Shown in pieces: positions 8,295 through 17,976 of a DNA stretch of 64,000 bases. The stretch covers positions 744,001 to 808,000 of the forward strand of contig NZ_JARHUC010000002.1 of the NCBI RefSeq assembly GCF_029223255.1, in the 5' to 3' direction. The position numbers were made by a program, and so were the translations under genes. Below the pieces are notes generated by a model that searched no databases, was not told where the DNA came from, and was given only the letters and a program-made list of their open reading frames with translations. Within the stretch, counting starts at the first letter, position 1. Each line of letters starts with the position of its first letter. This stretch comes from Albimonas marina (GTDB taxonomy: Bacteria > Pseudomonadota > Alphaproteobacteria > Rhodobacterales > Rhodobacteraceae).

Positions 8295-8987
8295 ATGGCG
8301 CGCACGATCCATATTCTCGAGCACATGGACCTGCCCGGCCCCGACGCGGGGCTGAGCCACCTGCGCGCGCGCGGCGCGCACGCGCAGGTGCACCACGCCT
8401 GGAAGGGCGAGGCCCTGCCCGCGCTGGAGGGCGCGGACGGGCTGATCGTGATGGGCGGGCCGCAGATGGTCACCGACATCGCCGACCTGCCCTGGATGCA
8501 GGCCGAGATCGAGCTGATGCGCCAGGCGCTGGCCCGCGGCGTGCCGATGCTGTGCATCTGCCTGGGCGCGCAGATGCTGGCCCACGCGCTGGGCGCGGCC
8601 GTCGGCCCGGATCCCGACGGCCGCATCGCCTGGGGCTACCACCCCGTGCGCGCCCTGCCCGCCGCCGACAACCCGATCCCCGACGGGCTGACGGTGCTGT
8701 CGGGCAACTTCCAGGGATTCTCGCGGCCCGCGGGGGTCGAGATGCTGGCGACCGCCGAGGGGCCCTGGGCGAACCAGGCCTTCCGCACCGGCCGGGCGCT
8801 CGCCACCCAGTTCCACCCGGAGGTGACCTTCCCGATCCTCCAGGACTGGCAGAGCCACCTCGCGCCCCATGTCCACAAGCCCGGCGCGACCTCGGTCGAG
8901 CGGCAGGACGCGGACTTCGCGCGCCACGATCCGGCGCTGAAGGACTGGTATCGCGGCCTGCTCGACCGCTGGTTCGCGCTGGCCTGA
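8295..8987 (+). CDS. Class I glutamine amidotransferase-like protein
   Basis: A 230-residue stand-alone class I amidotransferase domain. The nucleophile is Cys89 in CICLGAQ and the other triad members are His174 and Glu176 in FHPEV. Such single-domain proteins, often annotated as GMP synthase-like, either hydrolyse glutamine for an unknown partner or act on gamma-glutamyl compounds. Asn136 in TVLSGNFQGF replaces the His usually seen in this position of GuaA-like domains. It starts five bases after the patatin-like gene stops, so the two are likely translated from one message. Confidence 0.85.
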   Translation: MARTIHILEHMDLPGPDAGLSHLRARGAHAQVHHAWKGEALPALEGADGLIVMGGPQMVTDIADLPWMQAEIELMRQALARGVPMLCICLGAQMLAHALGAAVGPDPDGRIAWGYHPVRALPAADNPIPDGLTVLSGNFQGFSRPAGVEMLATAEGPWANQAFRTGRALATQFHPEVTFPILQDWQSHLAPHVHKPGATSVERQDADFARHDPALKDWYRGLLDRWFALA

Positions 8988-9083
8988 CCCCGGGCCGCCG
9001 AGCCTCGGCCGCGCGCGGGCCTGCGTCGGCACGTGCGCATATGATGAATTGACCTCCGCCCCCCGGCTTCCCACATTGACGCC

Positions 9084-9758
9084 ATGATAAGCCTCGACAT
9101 CATCTCCGACCCGATCTGCCCCTGGTGCTACATCGGCAAGGCGAAGCTGGACCGCGCGCTCGCGCAGATGCCGGACCATCCGTTCGACATCCGCTGGCGA
9201 CCCTTCCAGCTGAACCCCGACATGCCGCCCGAGGGCATGGATCGGCGCAGCTATCTCGAAGCCAAGTTCGGCGGGAAGGAGAAGGCGAAGCGGGTCTACG
9301 ACTCGATCGCCGAGGCCGCCGCGACCGCGGGGCTGGAGATCGACTTCTCCCGCATCGCGCGCACCCCGTCGACCGTGGACGCCCACCGCCTGATCCGCTG
9401 GGCGCGCAGCGAGGGCGTGCAGAACAAGGTCGTGGACCTGCTGTTCCGCGCCTATTTCGAGGACGGCGCCGACATCTCCGACCGCAAGGTTCTGGTGGAG
9501 CTGGCCGAGCGCGGGGGCATGGACCCCGCCGTGGTCGCCACCCTGCTCGACTCCGACGCCGACCGCGAGGACGTGGTCGAGGAGGACGCGGCGGCGCGCG
9601 AGATCGGCGTGGGCGGCGTGCCCACCTTCCTCGTCGGCGGCAAATACGTGATCCAGGGCGCGCAGGAGCCGGAGCTCTGGACGCGCGTCATCGGCGAGCT
9701 GCGCGAGCTTCAGGCCGCCCGCGCGCAGGAGGAGATGCAGGGCTCGGCCCCCGCCTGA
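9084..9758 (+). CDS. DsbA family oxidoreductase, FrnE-like
   Basis: A 224-residue cytoplasmic thioredoxin-fold protein with an inserted helical domain. SDPICPWCYIGK near the N-terminus carries the CPWC redox pair, and GVGGVPTFLV near residue 177 supplies the cis-proline loop. This pattern belongs to the FrnE/2-hydroxychromene-2-carboxylate isomerase-like group, linked in other bacteria to oxidative stress and disulfide exchange. There is no signal peptide. A 9-bp hairpin follows, and the next gene codes for a membrane protein. Confidence 0.87.
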   Translation: MISLDIISDPICPWCYIGKAKLDRALAQMPDHPFDIRWRPFQLNPDMPPEGMDRRSYLEAKFGGKEKAKRVYDSIAEAAATAGLEIDFSRIARTPSTVDAHRLIRWARSEGVQNKVVDLLFRAYFEDGADISDRKVLVELAERGGMDPAVVATLLDSDADREDVVEEDAAAREIGVGGVPTFLVGGKYVIQGAQEPELWTRVIGELRELQAARAQEEMQGSAPA

Positions 9759-9771
9759 CGACGGGGGCGCG

Positions 9772-9792
9772 CGGCCGGCGCTCCGCCGGCCG
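9772..9792 (+). terminator. Hairpin between frnE-like gene and membrane protein gene
   Basis: CGGCCGGCG (9772-9780) and CGCCGGCCG (9784-9792) pair perfectly around a 3-nt loop; no T-run follows. Confidence 0.4.
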
Positions 9793-9820
9793 ACGGGAGC
9801 GGACGGAGAAGGATGGGTCC

Positions 9821-10348
9821 ATGAACGGCCTTTCGAACATTCTCGACGTCATCGGTCAGGATCCCCTGACCCGCTGGCTGCTGCTGGCCATGGCCATCCG
9901 CACCGGGTGGTCCCTGATCTGCTGGCGGCGCTGCCCCAGCGCCCGCATGAAACTGACCAACGAGGCGCTGGAGGCCATCGAGGCCCGCCGCCAGGCGCTG
10001 TGGCGCCACTCGGCCCGGTTCCTGGTGGTGATGCTGGCGGGCATCGTCCTCGCGGTCGCGGGGCTCTACCAGCTCTCGCGCGCGGGCGACGGCGCGCCGG
10101 TGGCGCTGATCATGCTGGTCGGCGGCATGTACCTGTTCATGACCGAACCGGTGCGCCGCTCGATCGCCGACAGCGAGGAGCGCGTGCACGCCACCGGCCT
10201 GCGCGGAAACTCCGACGCCCACCAGGCGGCGCTGGCGATGCTGCGCGGCAGCCACACCTACCTCGTCGCCATCGAGGTCCTGGCGACCCTGGCGCTGGGG
10301 CTGGCGATGCTGGCGCTGAGCGGGTCCATGGGCGCCCAGCTCTACTGA
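9821..10348 (+). CDS. Small membrane protein of unknown function
   Basis: A 175-residue protein with three likely membrane segments: around residues 15-32, a pair near 65-85 and 90-107, and a last one near 145-168. A charged loop RRSIADSEERVHATGLRG lies between the last two. I do not recognise the family. The start at 9821 (MNGLSNIL) is preceded by GGAGAAGG about 12 nt upstream. It ends 22 bases before palindromic element B. Confidence 0.65.
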   Translation: MNGLSNILDVIGQDPLTRWLLLAMAIRTGWSLICWRRCPSARMKLTNEALEAIEARRQALWRHSARFLVVMLAGIVLAVAGLYQLSRAGDGAPVALIMLVGGMYLFMTEPVRRSIADSEERVHATGLRGNSDAHQAALAMLRGSHTYLVAIEVLATLALGLAMLALSGSMGAQLY

Positions 10349-10370
10349 TCCCAAGCGGGACCGGAGAGGA

Positions 10371-10635
10371 GGCGCCCTGCGGGCGGGCTTGGGCCCCTTG
10401 CGGGCGGTTCGCATCAATTGGATCGGCGGGAGCCTCCGGCGGGCTCCTGACTCACCAAAGAACAAGCCCGCGCCTGTTCTCCGGAGCCGTCTCTCGCTGA
10501 TGGATGCCTGAGCGACTCGGCCCCCGGGGTCAAGGACAAGCCGCGCTTGCGCGCGGTCGCCTGCGGCGATCCTTGACCCCGGGGGCCGAGTCGCTCTTTC
10601 CGGCATCCGCGAGAGACGGCTCCGGAGAACAGGCG
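10371..10635. repeat. Long palindromic intergenic element, copy B (inverted relative to copy A)
   Basis: This copy reads as the reverse complement of the element at 3771-4040: a 100-bp tail (10371-10470) and then a 165-bp palindrome (10471-10635). Both palindromes are exactly 165 bp with the same 27-base ends. Where the inner stem differs (GCCGG in copy A, CGGGG-type in B), both arms have changed together, so pairing is kept. It lies between the membrane protein gene and the 3' end of mfd, which converge. Confidence 0.85.
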
Positions 10636-10729
10636 CTTTGCGAGGGCCGTCGACCGCGCGCCGGGGCGCTCGGGGCGGGCGGAGGGATGGCTCGACCGAG
10701 GACGGGCCTGGGGCCTGCCGGGGCGCGGC

Positions 10730-13700
10730 TCAGGCGGCTTTCTTGCCGGCCTGGGCCAGTTTGGCGAGGTCGCGGGCGATGGAGAAGGCGCCCTTGAGGC
10801 GGTCGGCCTCGGTCGCCCAGTCGCGCCGCACCACCACCTTGTTGTCCCGGATCTTGGCGAGGCCGCGCTGGTCCTGCAGCCACGAGGCGAGGCCCGCGGG
10901 GTTCGCGTACTTGTCGTCCCGGAACTGCAGCGTCGCGCCCTTCGGCCCGCCGTCGAGCTTGGCGATGCCGGCGCGCTTGCACAGCGCCTTCACCCGGACC
11001 ACGCGCAGCAGCATCTCGACCTCGCGGGGCGGCTTGCCGAAACGGTCGTGGAGCTCGGCGGCGAAGCCCTCGAGCTCGGTCTTGGTCTCGAGGCCCGAGA
11101 GGCGGCGGTAGAGGCCGAGGCGCACGTCGAGGTCGGGCACGTAGTCCTCGGGGATCATCACCGGCACGCCGAGGCCGAGCTGGGGCGACCAGTCGCCGGA
11201 GTCGATGGGCCCCTCGGTCTCCCCCGACTTCATGCGCGCGATCGCCTCCTCCAGCATGTGCTGGTAGAGTTCGAAGCCGACCTCGCGGATGTGGCCGGAC
11301 TGTTCCTCGCCCACGAGGTTGCCGGCGCCGCGGATATCGAGGTCGTGGGAGGCGAGCGTGAAGCCGGCCCCGAGGCTGTCGAGCGAGGCCAGCACCTTCA
11401 GGCGCTTCTCGGCCCCGTCCGTCAGGCGCTTGCGCGGCTCGGTGGTGAAATAGGCGTAGGCGCGCAGCTTCGAGCGGCCGACCCGGCCGCGGATCTGGTA
11501 GAGCTGCGCCAGGCCGAACATGTCCGCGCGGTGCACGATCAGGGTGTTGGCGCGGGGAATGTCGAGGCCGCTCTCGACGATGGTCGTCGCCAGCAGCACG
11601 TCGAACTTGCCGTCGTAGAAGGCGTTCATCCGCTCGTCGAGGTCGCCGGCGGCCATCTGGCCGGTGGCGGTGACGAAGGTGATCTCGGGCACCTGCTCGC
11701 GCAGGAACTCCTCGATCTCGGCGATGTCGGAGATGCGGGGGACCACGAAGAACGACTGGCCGCCGCGGAAATGCTCGCGCAGCAGGGCCTCGCGCACCGT
11801 CACCGGGTCGAACTCGGCGATGTAGGAGCGCACGGCGAGGCGGTCGACGGGGGGCGTGGCGATCACCGACAGTTCGCGCACGCCGGACATCGCCAGCGAC
11901 AGCGTCCTGGGAATGGGCGTCGCGGTCATCGTCAGGACGTGGACGTCGGAGCGCAGCTCCTTCAGCCGCTCCTTGTGCTTCACGCCGAAGTGCTGCTCTT
12001 CGTCGATGATCAGCAGGCCCAGGTCCTTGAAGCGCACCCCCTGCGCCAGCAGCGCATGGGTGCCCACCACCACGTCCACCGTCCCGTCGGCGAGGCGCTT
12101 GCGGGTGTCCGCGGCCTCCTTCGCGGAGGTGAAGCGCGAGAGCTGGCGGACGTTCACCGGGAAGCCGCGGAAACGTTCCTCGAAGGTCTTGGCGTGCTGG
12201 CGGGCGAGCAGCGTGGTGGGGGCGACCACCGCCACCTGCATGCCCGACATGGCCGCCACGAAGGCGGCGCGCAGGGCCACCTCGGTCTTGCCGAAGCCGA
12301 CGTCGCCGCAGATCAGCCGGTCCATCGGCGTGCCGGCGGCGAGGTCGCCCAGCACGTCCTCGATGGTCGAGAGCTGGTCGTCCGTCTCCTGGTAGGGGAA
12401 GCGGGCGCAGAATTCGTCCCAGGAGCCGTGGGGCGGCTCGAACTCCGGCGCCTTGCGCAGGGCGCGTTCGGCGGCGACCCGGATCAGGCGGTCCGCCATC
12501 TCGCGGATCCGCTCCTTCATCTTGGCCTTGCGGGCCTGCCAGGCGCCGCCGCCGAGCTTGTCGAGCAGCCCCGCCTCGTGGCCGTAGCGGCTCAGCAGCT
12601 CGATATTCTCGACCGGCAGGTAGAGCTTGTCGCCGCCGGCGTATTCCAGCATCGCGCAGTCGTGGGGGGCGCCGAGCGCCTGCACCGTCTCCAGCCCCAG
12701 GAACCGGCCGATGCCATGTTCCACATGGACGACGAGGTCGCCGGCGGAGAGGGTCGAGGCCTCGGTCAGGAAATTCTCGGCGCGCTTGCGGCGGCGGGGG
12801 GCGCGGATCAGGCGGTCGCCCAGCACGTCCTGCTCGGCCACCACGGCGAGCTCGGCGGTCTCGAACCCGTGCTCCAGCGGCCAGACGGCGAGGTTCACCA
12901 GGCCCGGCTTCACGTCGGCGAAGCGGTCGGCGAGGCGCCCGGCGGGGGCCTCGTGGTCTTCCAGCAGGGTCTTCACGCGGTCTCGCGCGCCCTCGGAATA
13001 GGTGGCGAAGATCACCGTCTTGGCCTTCACCAGGCCCTTGAGGTGGGTCGCCAGCGCGTCGAAGACGTTCACGCCCTCCTGCGCCCGCTCGGCGGCGAAG
13101 GTGCGCCCGAGGCGGCCGCCCATGTCCACGCAGCCGGGGCCCGGGGGCTGCGGCAGGGGCGAGAAGCGGCGCAGGTGACGGCCCGACAGCGCCTCGAGCC
13201 ACTGGGCCTCGGAGAGGTACAGCAGGCCCGGGGGGCACGGCTTGTAGACCGCGGCGCCCATGGCCGGCTTCGACCCCTGGGCGTTCCTGCGGGCCTCGTA
13301 GTGGTCATGGACCATCTCCCAGCGGCTTTCGCGCGCCTCCTCGATCTGGTGGTCGAGGGTGACGGGGGCGCCGGGGAGATAGTCGAAGAGGGTCGAGAGC
13401 TCCTCGTGGAAGAAGGGCAGCCAGTGCTCCATGCCCTGCTGCTTGCGGCCGGCCGAGACCGCCTCGTAGAGCGGATCGTCGAGGCCGGCGGCGCCGAAGG
13501 TCTCGCGGTAGGCCTGGCGGAAGCGGGCGATGGCGGGCTCGTCGAGGATCACCTCGGAGACGGGCGCGAACTCGACTCGGCGGATCTTCTCGATGGTGCG
13601 CTGGGTCTCGGGGTCGAAGCGCCGCGCGCCGTCGAGCGTGTCGCCGAAGAGGTCGAGGCGCACCGGCGCCTCGGCCCCCGGGGGGAACACGTCCACCACG

Positions 13701-14194
13701 CCGCCGCGGATGGCGTGGTCGCCGGGCTCGGTCACCGTGGGGGCGCGGTTGAAGCCCATCCGGGTCAGGTATTCGCGCAGCGCGTCGAGATCGAGCGGCT
13801 TGCCGACCTCCGCCACGAAGGAGGCGGCGCGGACCACCGGCTTCGCCGGCACCCGCTGGGCGGCGGCGGCGAGGGTGGTCAGGATCACCGCCCGGCCGGG
13901 CAGCCCGTCGGCCAGCGCCGCCAGCGTCGCCATGCGCGCGGCCGAGATGTCGGCGTTGGGGCTGATGCGGTCGTAGGGCAGGCAGTCCCAGGCGGGGAAG
14001 CGCCAGATCGGCAGGTCGGGCGCGAAGAAGCCCAGCGCCTCGGCGAGCGCGGCGAGGCGCGCGTCGTCGCGGGCCACGTGGATCACCGGGCCGTCGGCCT
14101 TCGCCGCGAGGTCCGCGAGCAGCTTCGCGTCGAAGCCCTCGGGGGCGCCGCCGGTGAGGATGGTTCCGTGGGAGAGGGGGGCCTTGTCCGCCAT
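10730..14194 (-). CDS. mfd: Transcription-repair coupling factor
   Basis: Mfd removes RNA polymerase stalled at DNA damage and recruits UvrA. At 1154 residues it matches the usual family length. The order of parts is visible: an N-terminal UvrB-like damage-recognition region, an RNA polymerase-interacting region (LVVHVEHGIGRFLGLE), the SF2 translocase with Walker A GDVGFGKTEVAL, the DEEQ box IIDEEQHFGVKHKERLK and motif TMTATPIPRTL, then the helicase C domain (TTIVESGLDIPRAN) and TRCF domain. I chose ATG at 14194 (MADKAPLSHG); an in-frame ATG at 14242 adds an arginine-rich tail not typical of the family. It ends near palindromic element B. Confidence 0.95.
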   Translation of the reverse strand: MADKAPLSHGTILTGGAPEGFDAKLLADLAAKADGPVIHVARDDARLAALAEALGFFAPDLPIWRFPAWDCLPYDRISPNADISAARMATLAALADGLPGRAVILTTLAAAAQRVPAKPVVRAASFVAEVGKPLDLDALREYLTRMGFNRAPTVTEPGDHAIRGGVVDVFPPGAEAPVRLDLFGDTLDGARRFDPETQRTIEKIRRVEFAPVSEVILDEPAIARFRQAYRETFGAAGLDDPLYEAVSAGRKQQGMEHWLPFFHEELSTLFDYLPGAPVTLDHQIEEARESRWEMVHDHYEARRNAQGSKPAMGAAVYKPCPPGLLYLSEAQWLEALSGRHLRRFSPLPQPPGPGCVDMGGRLGRTFAAERAQEGVNVFDALATHLKGLVKAKTVIFATYSEGARDRVKTLLEDHEAPAGRLADRFADVKPGLVNLAVWPLEHGFETAELAVVAEQDVLGDRLIRAPRRRKRAENFLTEASTLSAGDLVVHVEHGIGRFLGLETVQALGAPHDCAMLEYAGGDKLYLPVENIELLSRYGHEAGLLDKLGGGAWQARKAKMKERIREMADRLIRVAAERALRKAPEFEPPHGSWDEFCARFPYQETDDQLSTIEDVLGDLAAGTPMDRLICGDVGFGKTEVALRAAFVAAMSGMQVAVVAPTTLLARQHAKTFEERFRGFPVNVRQLSRFTSAKEAADTRKRLADGTVDVVVGTHALLAQGVRFKDLGLLIIDEEQHFGVKHKERLKELRSDVHVLTMTATPIPRTLSLAMSGVRELSVIATPPVDRLAVRSYIAEFDPVTVREALLREHFRGGQSFFVVPRISDIAEIEEFLREQVPEITFVTATGQMAAGDLDERMNAFYDGKFDVLLATTIVESGLDIPRANTLIVHRADMFGLAQLYQIRGRVGRSKLRAYAYFTTEPRKRLTDGAEKRLKVLASLDSLGAGFTLASHDLDIRGAGNLVGEEQSGHIREVGFELYQHMLEEAIARMKSGETEGPIDSGDWSPQLGLGVPVMIPEDYVPDLDVRLGLYRRLSGLETKTELEGFAAELHDRFGKPPREVEMLLRVVRVKALCKRAGIAKLDGGPKGATLQFRDDKYANPAGLASWLQDQRGLAKIRDNKVVVRRDWATEADRLKGAFSIARDLAKLAQAGKKAA

Positions 14195-14450
14195 CTGCGC
14201 GGAGATAGCGCCGGGGCGCCGCGCGCGCAAGCGTTCGCGCAACGTTCAGGGGGCGCGCGGGCGGGCGGAGGCGACGGCGCCCGGCGCGGCCGCCGCTGGG
14301 GAAGGGCCGGAGGGTCACGATCCGGAAACAATTCGTGCGGATCAGACCCCCTAGTCTCCCGGCGTCATCACGGCCACCTTCCCGACGACGCCGCGCCGGC
14401 CCCCCGATCCTCCCACCCCGGGCGCGGCAGACAGATCGAAGGACGAGACG

Positions 14451-15074
14451 ATGACCAAGGTTCTGGTGCTCTATCACTCCATGTACGGCCATGTCGAAAC
14501 GATGGCCCAGGCGGTCGCCGAGGGCGCGCGCGAGGCGGGCGCCCAGGTGGACGTGAAGCGCGTCCCCGAGACCATGCCCGAGGAGGCCTTCAAGGCCGCC
14601 GGCGGCAAGTGGGACCAGGCGGCGCCGGTCGCCAAGCCCGACGACCTGGCCGACTACGACGCGGTGATCATCGGCACCGGCACCCGCTTCGGCAACATGG
14701 CCGGGCAGATGCGCAACTTCCTCGACCAGACCGGCGGTCTGTGGGCGCAGGGCAAGCTGATCGGCAAGGTCGGCTCGGTGTTCGTGTCGACCGCGACCGG
14801 GACCGGCAACGAGTCCACCGCGCTGAGCACCCACATCACGATGCTCCATCACGGGATGGTCGTGGTGGGCGTGCCCTTCTCGACCCCCGAGCTGGGCATG
14901 ATCGACGAGGTCCGCGGCGGCTCGGCCTACGGCGCCGGCACGCTGGCGGGCGGCGACGGCTCCCGCCAGCCGAGCGAGCGCGAGCTGTCGGTGGCCCGCA
15001 AGCAGGGCGCGCATGCCGCGACCGTGGCCGCCAAGCTCGCCAAGGGCGAGCAGGCGCTGGCCGAGGCCGCCTGA
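14451..15074 (+). CDS. wrbA: NAD(P)H:quinone oxidoreductase, WrbA type
   Basis: A 207-residue flavodoxin-like FMN protein that reduces quinones by two electrons, limiting redox cycling. The FMN loop [13 protein letters not shown] is at the N-terminus, [20 protein letters not shown] lies near residue 75, and [16 protein letters not shown] near 115; all are WrbA hallmarks. Length matches the family. The ATG at 14451 follows GAAGGACGAG. It diverges from mfd across a 256-bp gap in which I see no definite site, and ends at a hairpin with a short T-run. Confidence 0.93.
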   Translation: MTKVLVLYHSMYGHVETMAQAVAEGAREAGAQVDVKRVPETMPEEAFKAAGGKWDQAAPVAKPDDLADYDAVIIGTGTRFGNMAGQMRNFLDQTGGLWAQGKLIGKVGSVFVSTATGTGNESTALSTHITMLHHGMVVVGVPFSTPELGMIDEVRGGSAYGAGTLAGGDGSRQPSERELSVARKQGAHAATVAAKLAKGEQALAEAA

Positions 15075-15102
15075 GCCTCGCGCGCCTCGCGACGATCCAC
15101 GG

Positions 15103-15130
15103 AAGGGGCGGTCCGCCGGGCCGCCCCTTT
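15103..15130 (+). terminator. Terminator after wrbA
   Basis: AAGGGGCGG (15103-15111) pairs with CCGCCCCTT (15121-15129), followed by TTCGCTT. It starts 29 bases after the wrbA stop. The remaining 215 bases to 15346 hold no recognisable gene. Confidence 0.6.
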
Positions 15131-15346
15131 CGCTTGCGCGCGGCGGGGCGGCGGATGAGGGCCGCAGGCGGAGTCGCGCCAGCGACGCCTCGCCCGGCGC
15201 CTGCGGCCCCCACGCCTCCGGCGCCACATGCCTGTGATCCTCGCCCCCTCCGGCTCCCCGATGTCTCTGGCTACCGCCGCCTCTGGACCCCGGCGCCCGG
15301 GCGGAGGCAGGATCGCCGCCCTTCCGACGATCCAGGACGCCCCCCG

Positions 15347-16033
15347 ATGACCTCCGAGCCCAGGCCCGCCTTCGACCGCTCCATGGCCGAGCGCTACGAC
15401 GAACGGAACCGGCCCCTCGCCCCGATCTCGCAGGCGCTGCATTTCCTTTCCGGCCTCGCGCTGGCCGGCGCGCCGGAGGGCGCGCGGGTGCTGAGCGTGG
15501 GCGTGGGCACGGGGGCCGAGATCCTGGCGCTCGCGCAGGCGCGGCCGGGGTGGCGCTTCGTGGGGGTCGACCCCTCGGCCGAGATGCTGGAGGTCTGCGC
15601 CGAACGCCTGTGCGCCGCCGGCCTGGCGGAGCGCTGCACCCTGGTCCAGGGCACGGTCGACGACGCGCCGCAGGGCCCGTTCGACGTGGCGCTGGCGATG
15701 CTGGTGGCGCATTTCGTGCCCGACGCCGAGCGGGAGGGGTTCTACCGCGGGATCCACGCGCGCCTCGTCCCCGGCGGGCGCTACCTGGGGGCCGAGATCT
15801 GCGCCGACCTCGACGCGCCGGAGTTCCCGCGGATGCTGGCGGACTGGGCGCAGGTGCAGCGCCTGATGGGGGCGAGCCCCGAGTCGCTCGCCGCCCTCCC
15901 CCGCCAGCTCCGCGAGACGCTGAGCGTGCTGACCCCCGAGCGGACCGCGTCCCACCTGCAGGCGGCGGGCTTCTCCCGCCCCACGCCGTTCTTCCAGGCC
16001 TTCATGATCCGGGGCGTCCACGCCGACGCCTGA
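15347..16033 (+). CDS. Class I SAM-dependent methyltransferase
   Basis: A 228-residue methyltransferase of the Rossmann-like class I fold. Motif I reads VLSVGVGTGAEIL near residue 46 and the acidic residue ending strand 2 is in FVGVDPSAEML. DVALAMLVAHFVPD matches motif IV. The N-terminal FDRSMAERYDERNRPLAP and the following helical region resemble small-molecule methyltransferases. No substrate can be inferred. The start ATG at 15347 has only a weak AGGACG upstream. It is followed 124 bases later by the sulfotransferase gene. Confidence 0.82.
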   Translation: MTSEPRPAFDRSMAERYDERNRPLAPISQALHFLSGLALAGAPEGARVLSVGVGTGAEILALAQARPGWRFVGVDPSAEMLEVCAERLCAAGLAERCTLVQGTVDDAPQGPFDVALAMLVAHFVPDAEREGFYRGIHARLVPGGRYLGAEICADLDAPEFPRMLADWAQVQRLMGASPESLAALPRQLRETLSVLTPERTASHLQAAGFSRPTPFFQAFMIRGVHADA

Positions 16034-16157
16034 GCGGGGACGACGCTTGCGCTGGCGCGGGACGGGCTTACTCTCCGGCAGCCTCTCCCCGCGCCGCGGG
16101 GCCCCGAGCGTTCCGGCCGCCCGCCGGCGGGGAGGGCGTCAAAAAGGATGCGCCAAG

Positions 16158-17096
16158 ATGAGCGACCCGGCCCGAACCGCGCCCTCCGAGGCCGGCCCCC
16201 ACCCCGCAGGCCCGCCCTGGATCGACCCGAGCATCCAGAGCCGGATCGCCTGGCGCGACGGGGACGTGGTGATCTCGGTCCCGCCCAAGAGCGGCACCAC
16301 CTGGACGATGAACATCGTCCACCAGCTCCTCGCCGGCGGTCCGGCCGACTTCCGCGACATCTACGAGGAAGTCCCCTGGATGGAGTTCATCGGCTATCCC
16401 GGCCAGCCGGTGCAGGAGGTGGCCGACCGGATCGAGGCGATGCCGACCACGGCCCGGCGCGCCTTCAAGACCCACTCCGCCCCGCCCGACGCGCCGTTCC
16501 TGGCCGCGGGCGAGGGACCGGACGTGAAATACGTGGTGGTCTTCCGCAACCCCGAGGAGGCGCTCGTCTCCTTCCGCCCGTTCCTCGACCAGCATTCCGA
16601 CGAGTGGTTCGCCCTGTGGGAGATGCCGCGCGAGGCGGTGTGCCGGCCGGACTTCCCCTCGTTCTACGCCGAGGTGATCGACCCGATGGGCATGCAGGGG
16701 GCGTTCTTCGGCTTCCTCGCCGCCTGGTGGCCGCTGCGGCGCGAGCCCAACGTGCTGTTCCTGCACTTCTCGGAGATGAAGCGCGACCACGAGGGCTCGG
16801 TCCGCCGCATCGCCGAGTTCCTGGGCGCCGATCCCGGCGAGGAGGCCTGGCCGCGGGTGCTGGAGCACGCCTCCTTCGGCTGGATGAAGCGGCACGAGGA
16901 CAAGTTCGAGGCCCGCACCGCCGGCCGCGTGCCGATCCTCGATCCCGGCGCGATGATCCGCAAGGGCGAGACCGGACAGGCCGCCATCGACGGCATGACC
17001 CCGGAGATCTCGCGCCATCTGCGCGAGGTCGGGATGCGGATCTGCCCCGACGCCGACGCCGTGACCTGGCTCTACGAAGGCGGCCCGCTGCCCTGA
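16158..17096 (+). CDS. Sulfotransferase domain protein
   Basis: A 312-residue PAPS-dependent sulfotransferase of the cytosolic (Sulfotransfer_1) type. The 5'-phosphosulfate loop PKSGTTWT is at 43-50 and the 3'-phosphate-binding segment is [13 protein letters not shown] near residue 131. [26 protein letters not shown] and the late RKGETGQ are typical C-terminal elements (usually RKGxxGDWK). The acceptor may be an alcohol, phenol or steroid, which cannot be told from sequence. The ATG at 16158 has AAGGA 9 nt upstream. It converges with the glutathione transferase gene. Confidence 0.85.
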   Translation: MSDPARTAPSEAGPHPAGPPWIDPSIQSRIAWRDGDVVISVPPKSGTTWTMNIVHQLLAGGPADFRDIYEEVPWMEFIGYPGQPVQEVADRIEAMPTTARRAFKTHSAPPDAPFLAAGEGPDVKYVVVFRNPEEALVSFRPFLDQHSDEWFALWEMPREAVCRPDFPSFYAEVIDPMGMQGAFFGFLAAWWPLRREPNVLFLHFSEMKRDHEGSVRRIAEFLGADPGEEAWPRVLEHASFGWMKRHEDKFEARTAGRVPILDPGAMIRKGETGQAAIDGMTPEISRHLREVGMRICPDADAVTWLYEGGPLP

Positions 17097-17106
17097 GGCG
17101 CGCCTG

Positions 17107-17140
17107 CGCCGCCCGCCCCCGGCTGCGGGGGCGGGCGGCG
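17107..17140. terminator. 15-bp perfect bidirectional hairpin
   Basis: CGCCGCCCGCCCCCG (17107-17121) and its exact complement (17126-17140) flank a GCTG loop between the convergent sulfotransferase and glutathione transferase genes, 11 bases from each stop codon. Confidence 0.7.
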
Positions 17141-17151
17141 GACGGCCCGGC

Positions 17152-17763
17152 TCAGGCCGCGGCTTCCATCGCGGCCTTGCCCTTGGCCATGGCCGCGCCC
17201 AGCGCCGGGCGGGACATGGCGCGGTCCTTGTAGGCGGCGAGCTTTTCGGTCAGCGGCCATTGGAACATCCGCTCGCCCCAGCTCAGCGTGTGGGCGATCA
17301 GGATGTCGGCGATGGTGAAGGTCTCGCCCATAACCCAGGGCCCCTTGCCCAGCATCCGCTCCAGCCGCTTCTGGGCCAGCTCGAACTCGTAGGCGCAGGT
17401 CGGCTTCACGGGGGAGCGCTTGTCCTCGGGGTGGATGAACTCGTTCTTGGCGGCGGTCCAGCAGGCGCCCTCCAGCTCGTCCACGCAGAACTGAACCGCG
17501 GCGTCCTGGCGGGCGCGCTCGAGCGTGCCGGCGGGGAAGGTCAGCGCGCCGTGGCGGTCGGCGAGGAAGGTGACGATGGCCACCGAATCGGCCACCGGCT
17601 CCCCGTCGACCAGCAGCACCGGCGCCTTGCCGGTGGCGTTCACGGCCAGCATCCGCTCGGTCTGGGGGCCGACGAGCTCCATGCTCCAGTCCTGGCCCAT
17701 CTCCTCCAACGCCCACATCACGCGCAGGCTGCGGTTCCGCGGGTTTCCGACGATCGTGTACAT
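17152..17763 (-). CDS. Glutathione S-transferase family protein
   Basis: A 203-residue glutathione transferase. The N-terminal thioredoxin-like half starts [22 protein letters not shown], has the cis-proline in [10 protein letters not shown], and the glutathione-contacting acidic-Ser pair in [11 protein letters not shown]. The helical C-terminal half contains [14 protein letters not shown], the N-capping box of GST. Ser12 is a candidate catalytic residue. The ATG at 17763 has GGAGG upstream. It stands alone and diverges from the pyr operon. Confidence 0.9.
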   Translation of the reverse strand: MYTIVGNPRNRSLRVMWALEEMGQDWSMELVGPQTERMLAVNATGKAPVLLVDGEPVADSVAIVTFLADRHGALTFPAGTLERARQDAAVQFCVDELEGACWTAAKNEFIHPEDKRSPVKPTCAYEFELAQKRLERMLGKGPWVMGETFTIADILIAHTLSWGERMFQWPLTEKLAAYKDRAMSRPALGAAMAKGKAAMEAAA

Positions 17764-17976
17764 CCGGGTCTCCTCCCTCCGCGCGCCCGGCCGGGCGCGC
17801 CGTCGCGCGACACGGAACGGCGCGGCGCGGCCGAGGTCAAGCCGGCGCGCGGGGCGCCGCGGGAACGTGATCGCGCCCGAAGGGGCCCCGCGCCGGCGCG
17901 AGAGCGCCGCCCGCCCTTGCCCGGCCCCGCCTCCCGGCGCCATAAGGTCGGCGCACTGCAAGGGAGCCGCCGCCGC

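Noticed and set aside
11048-16033. 1661-residue + strand open frame across mfd, wrbA and the methyltransferase
   Set aside because: Only its last 228 residues are real (methyltransferase from 15347); the rest is antisense shadow of mfd.
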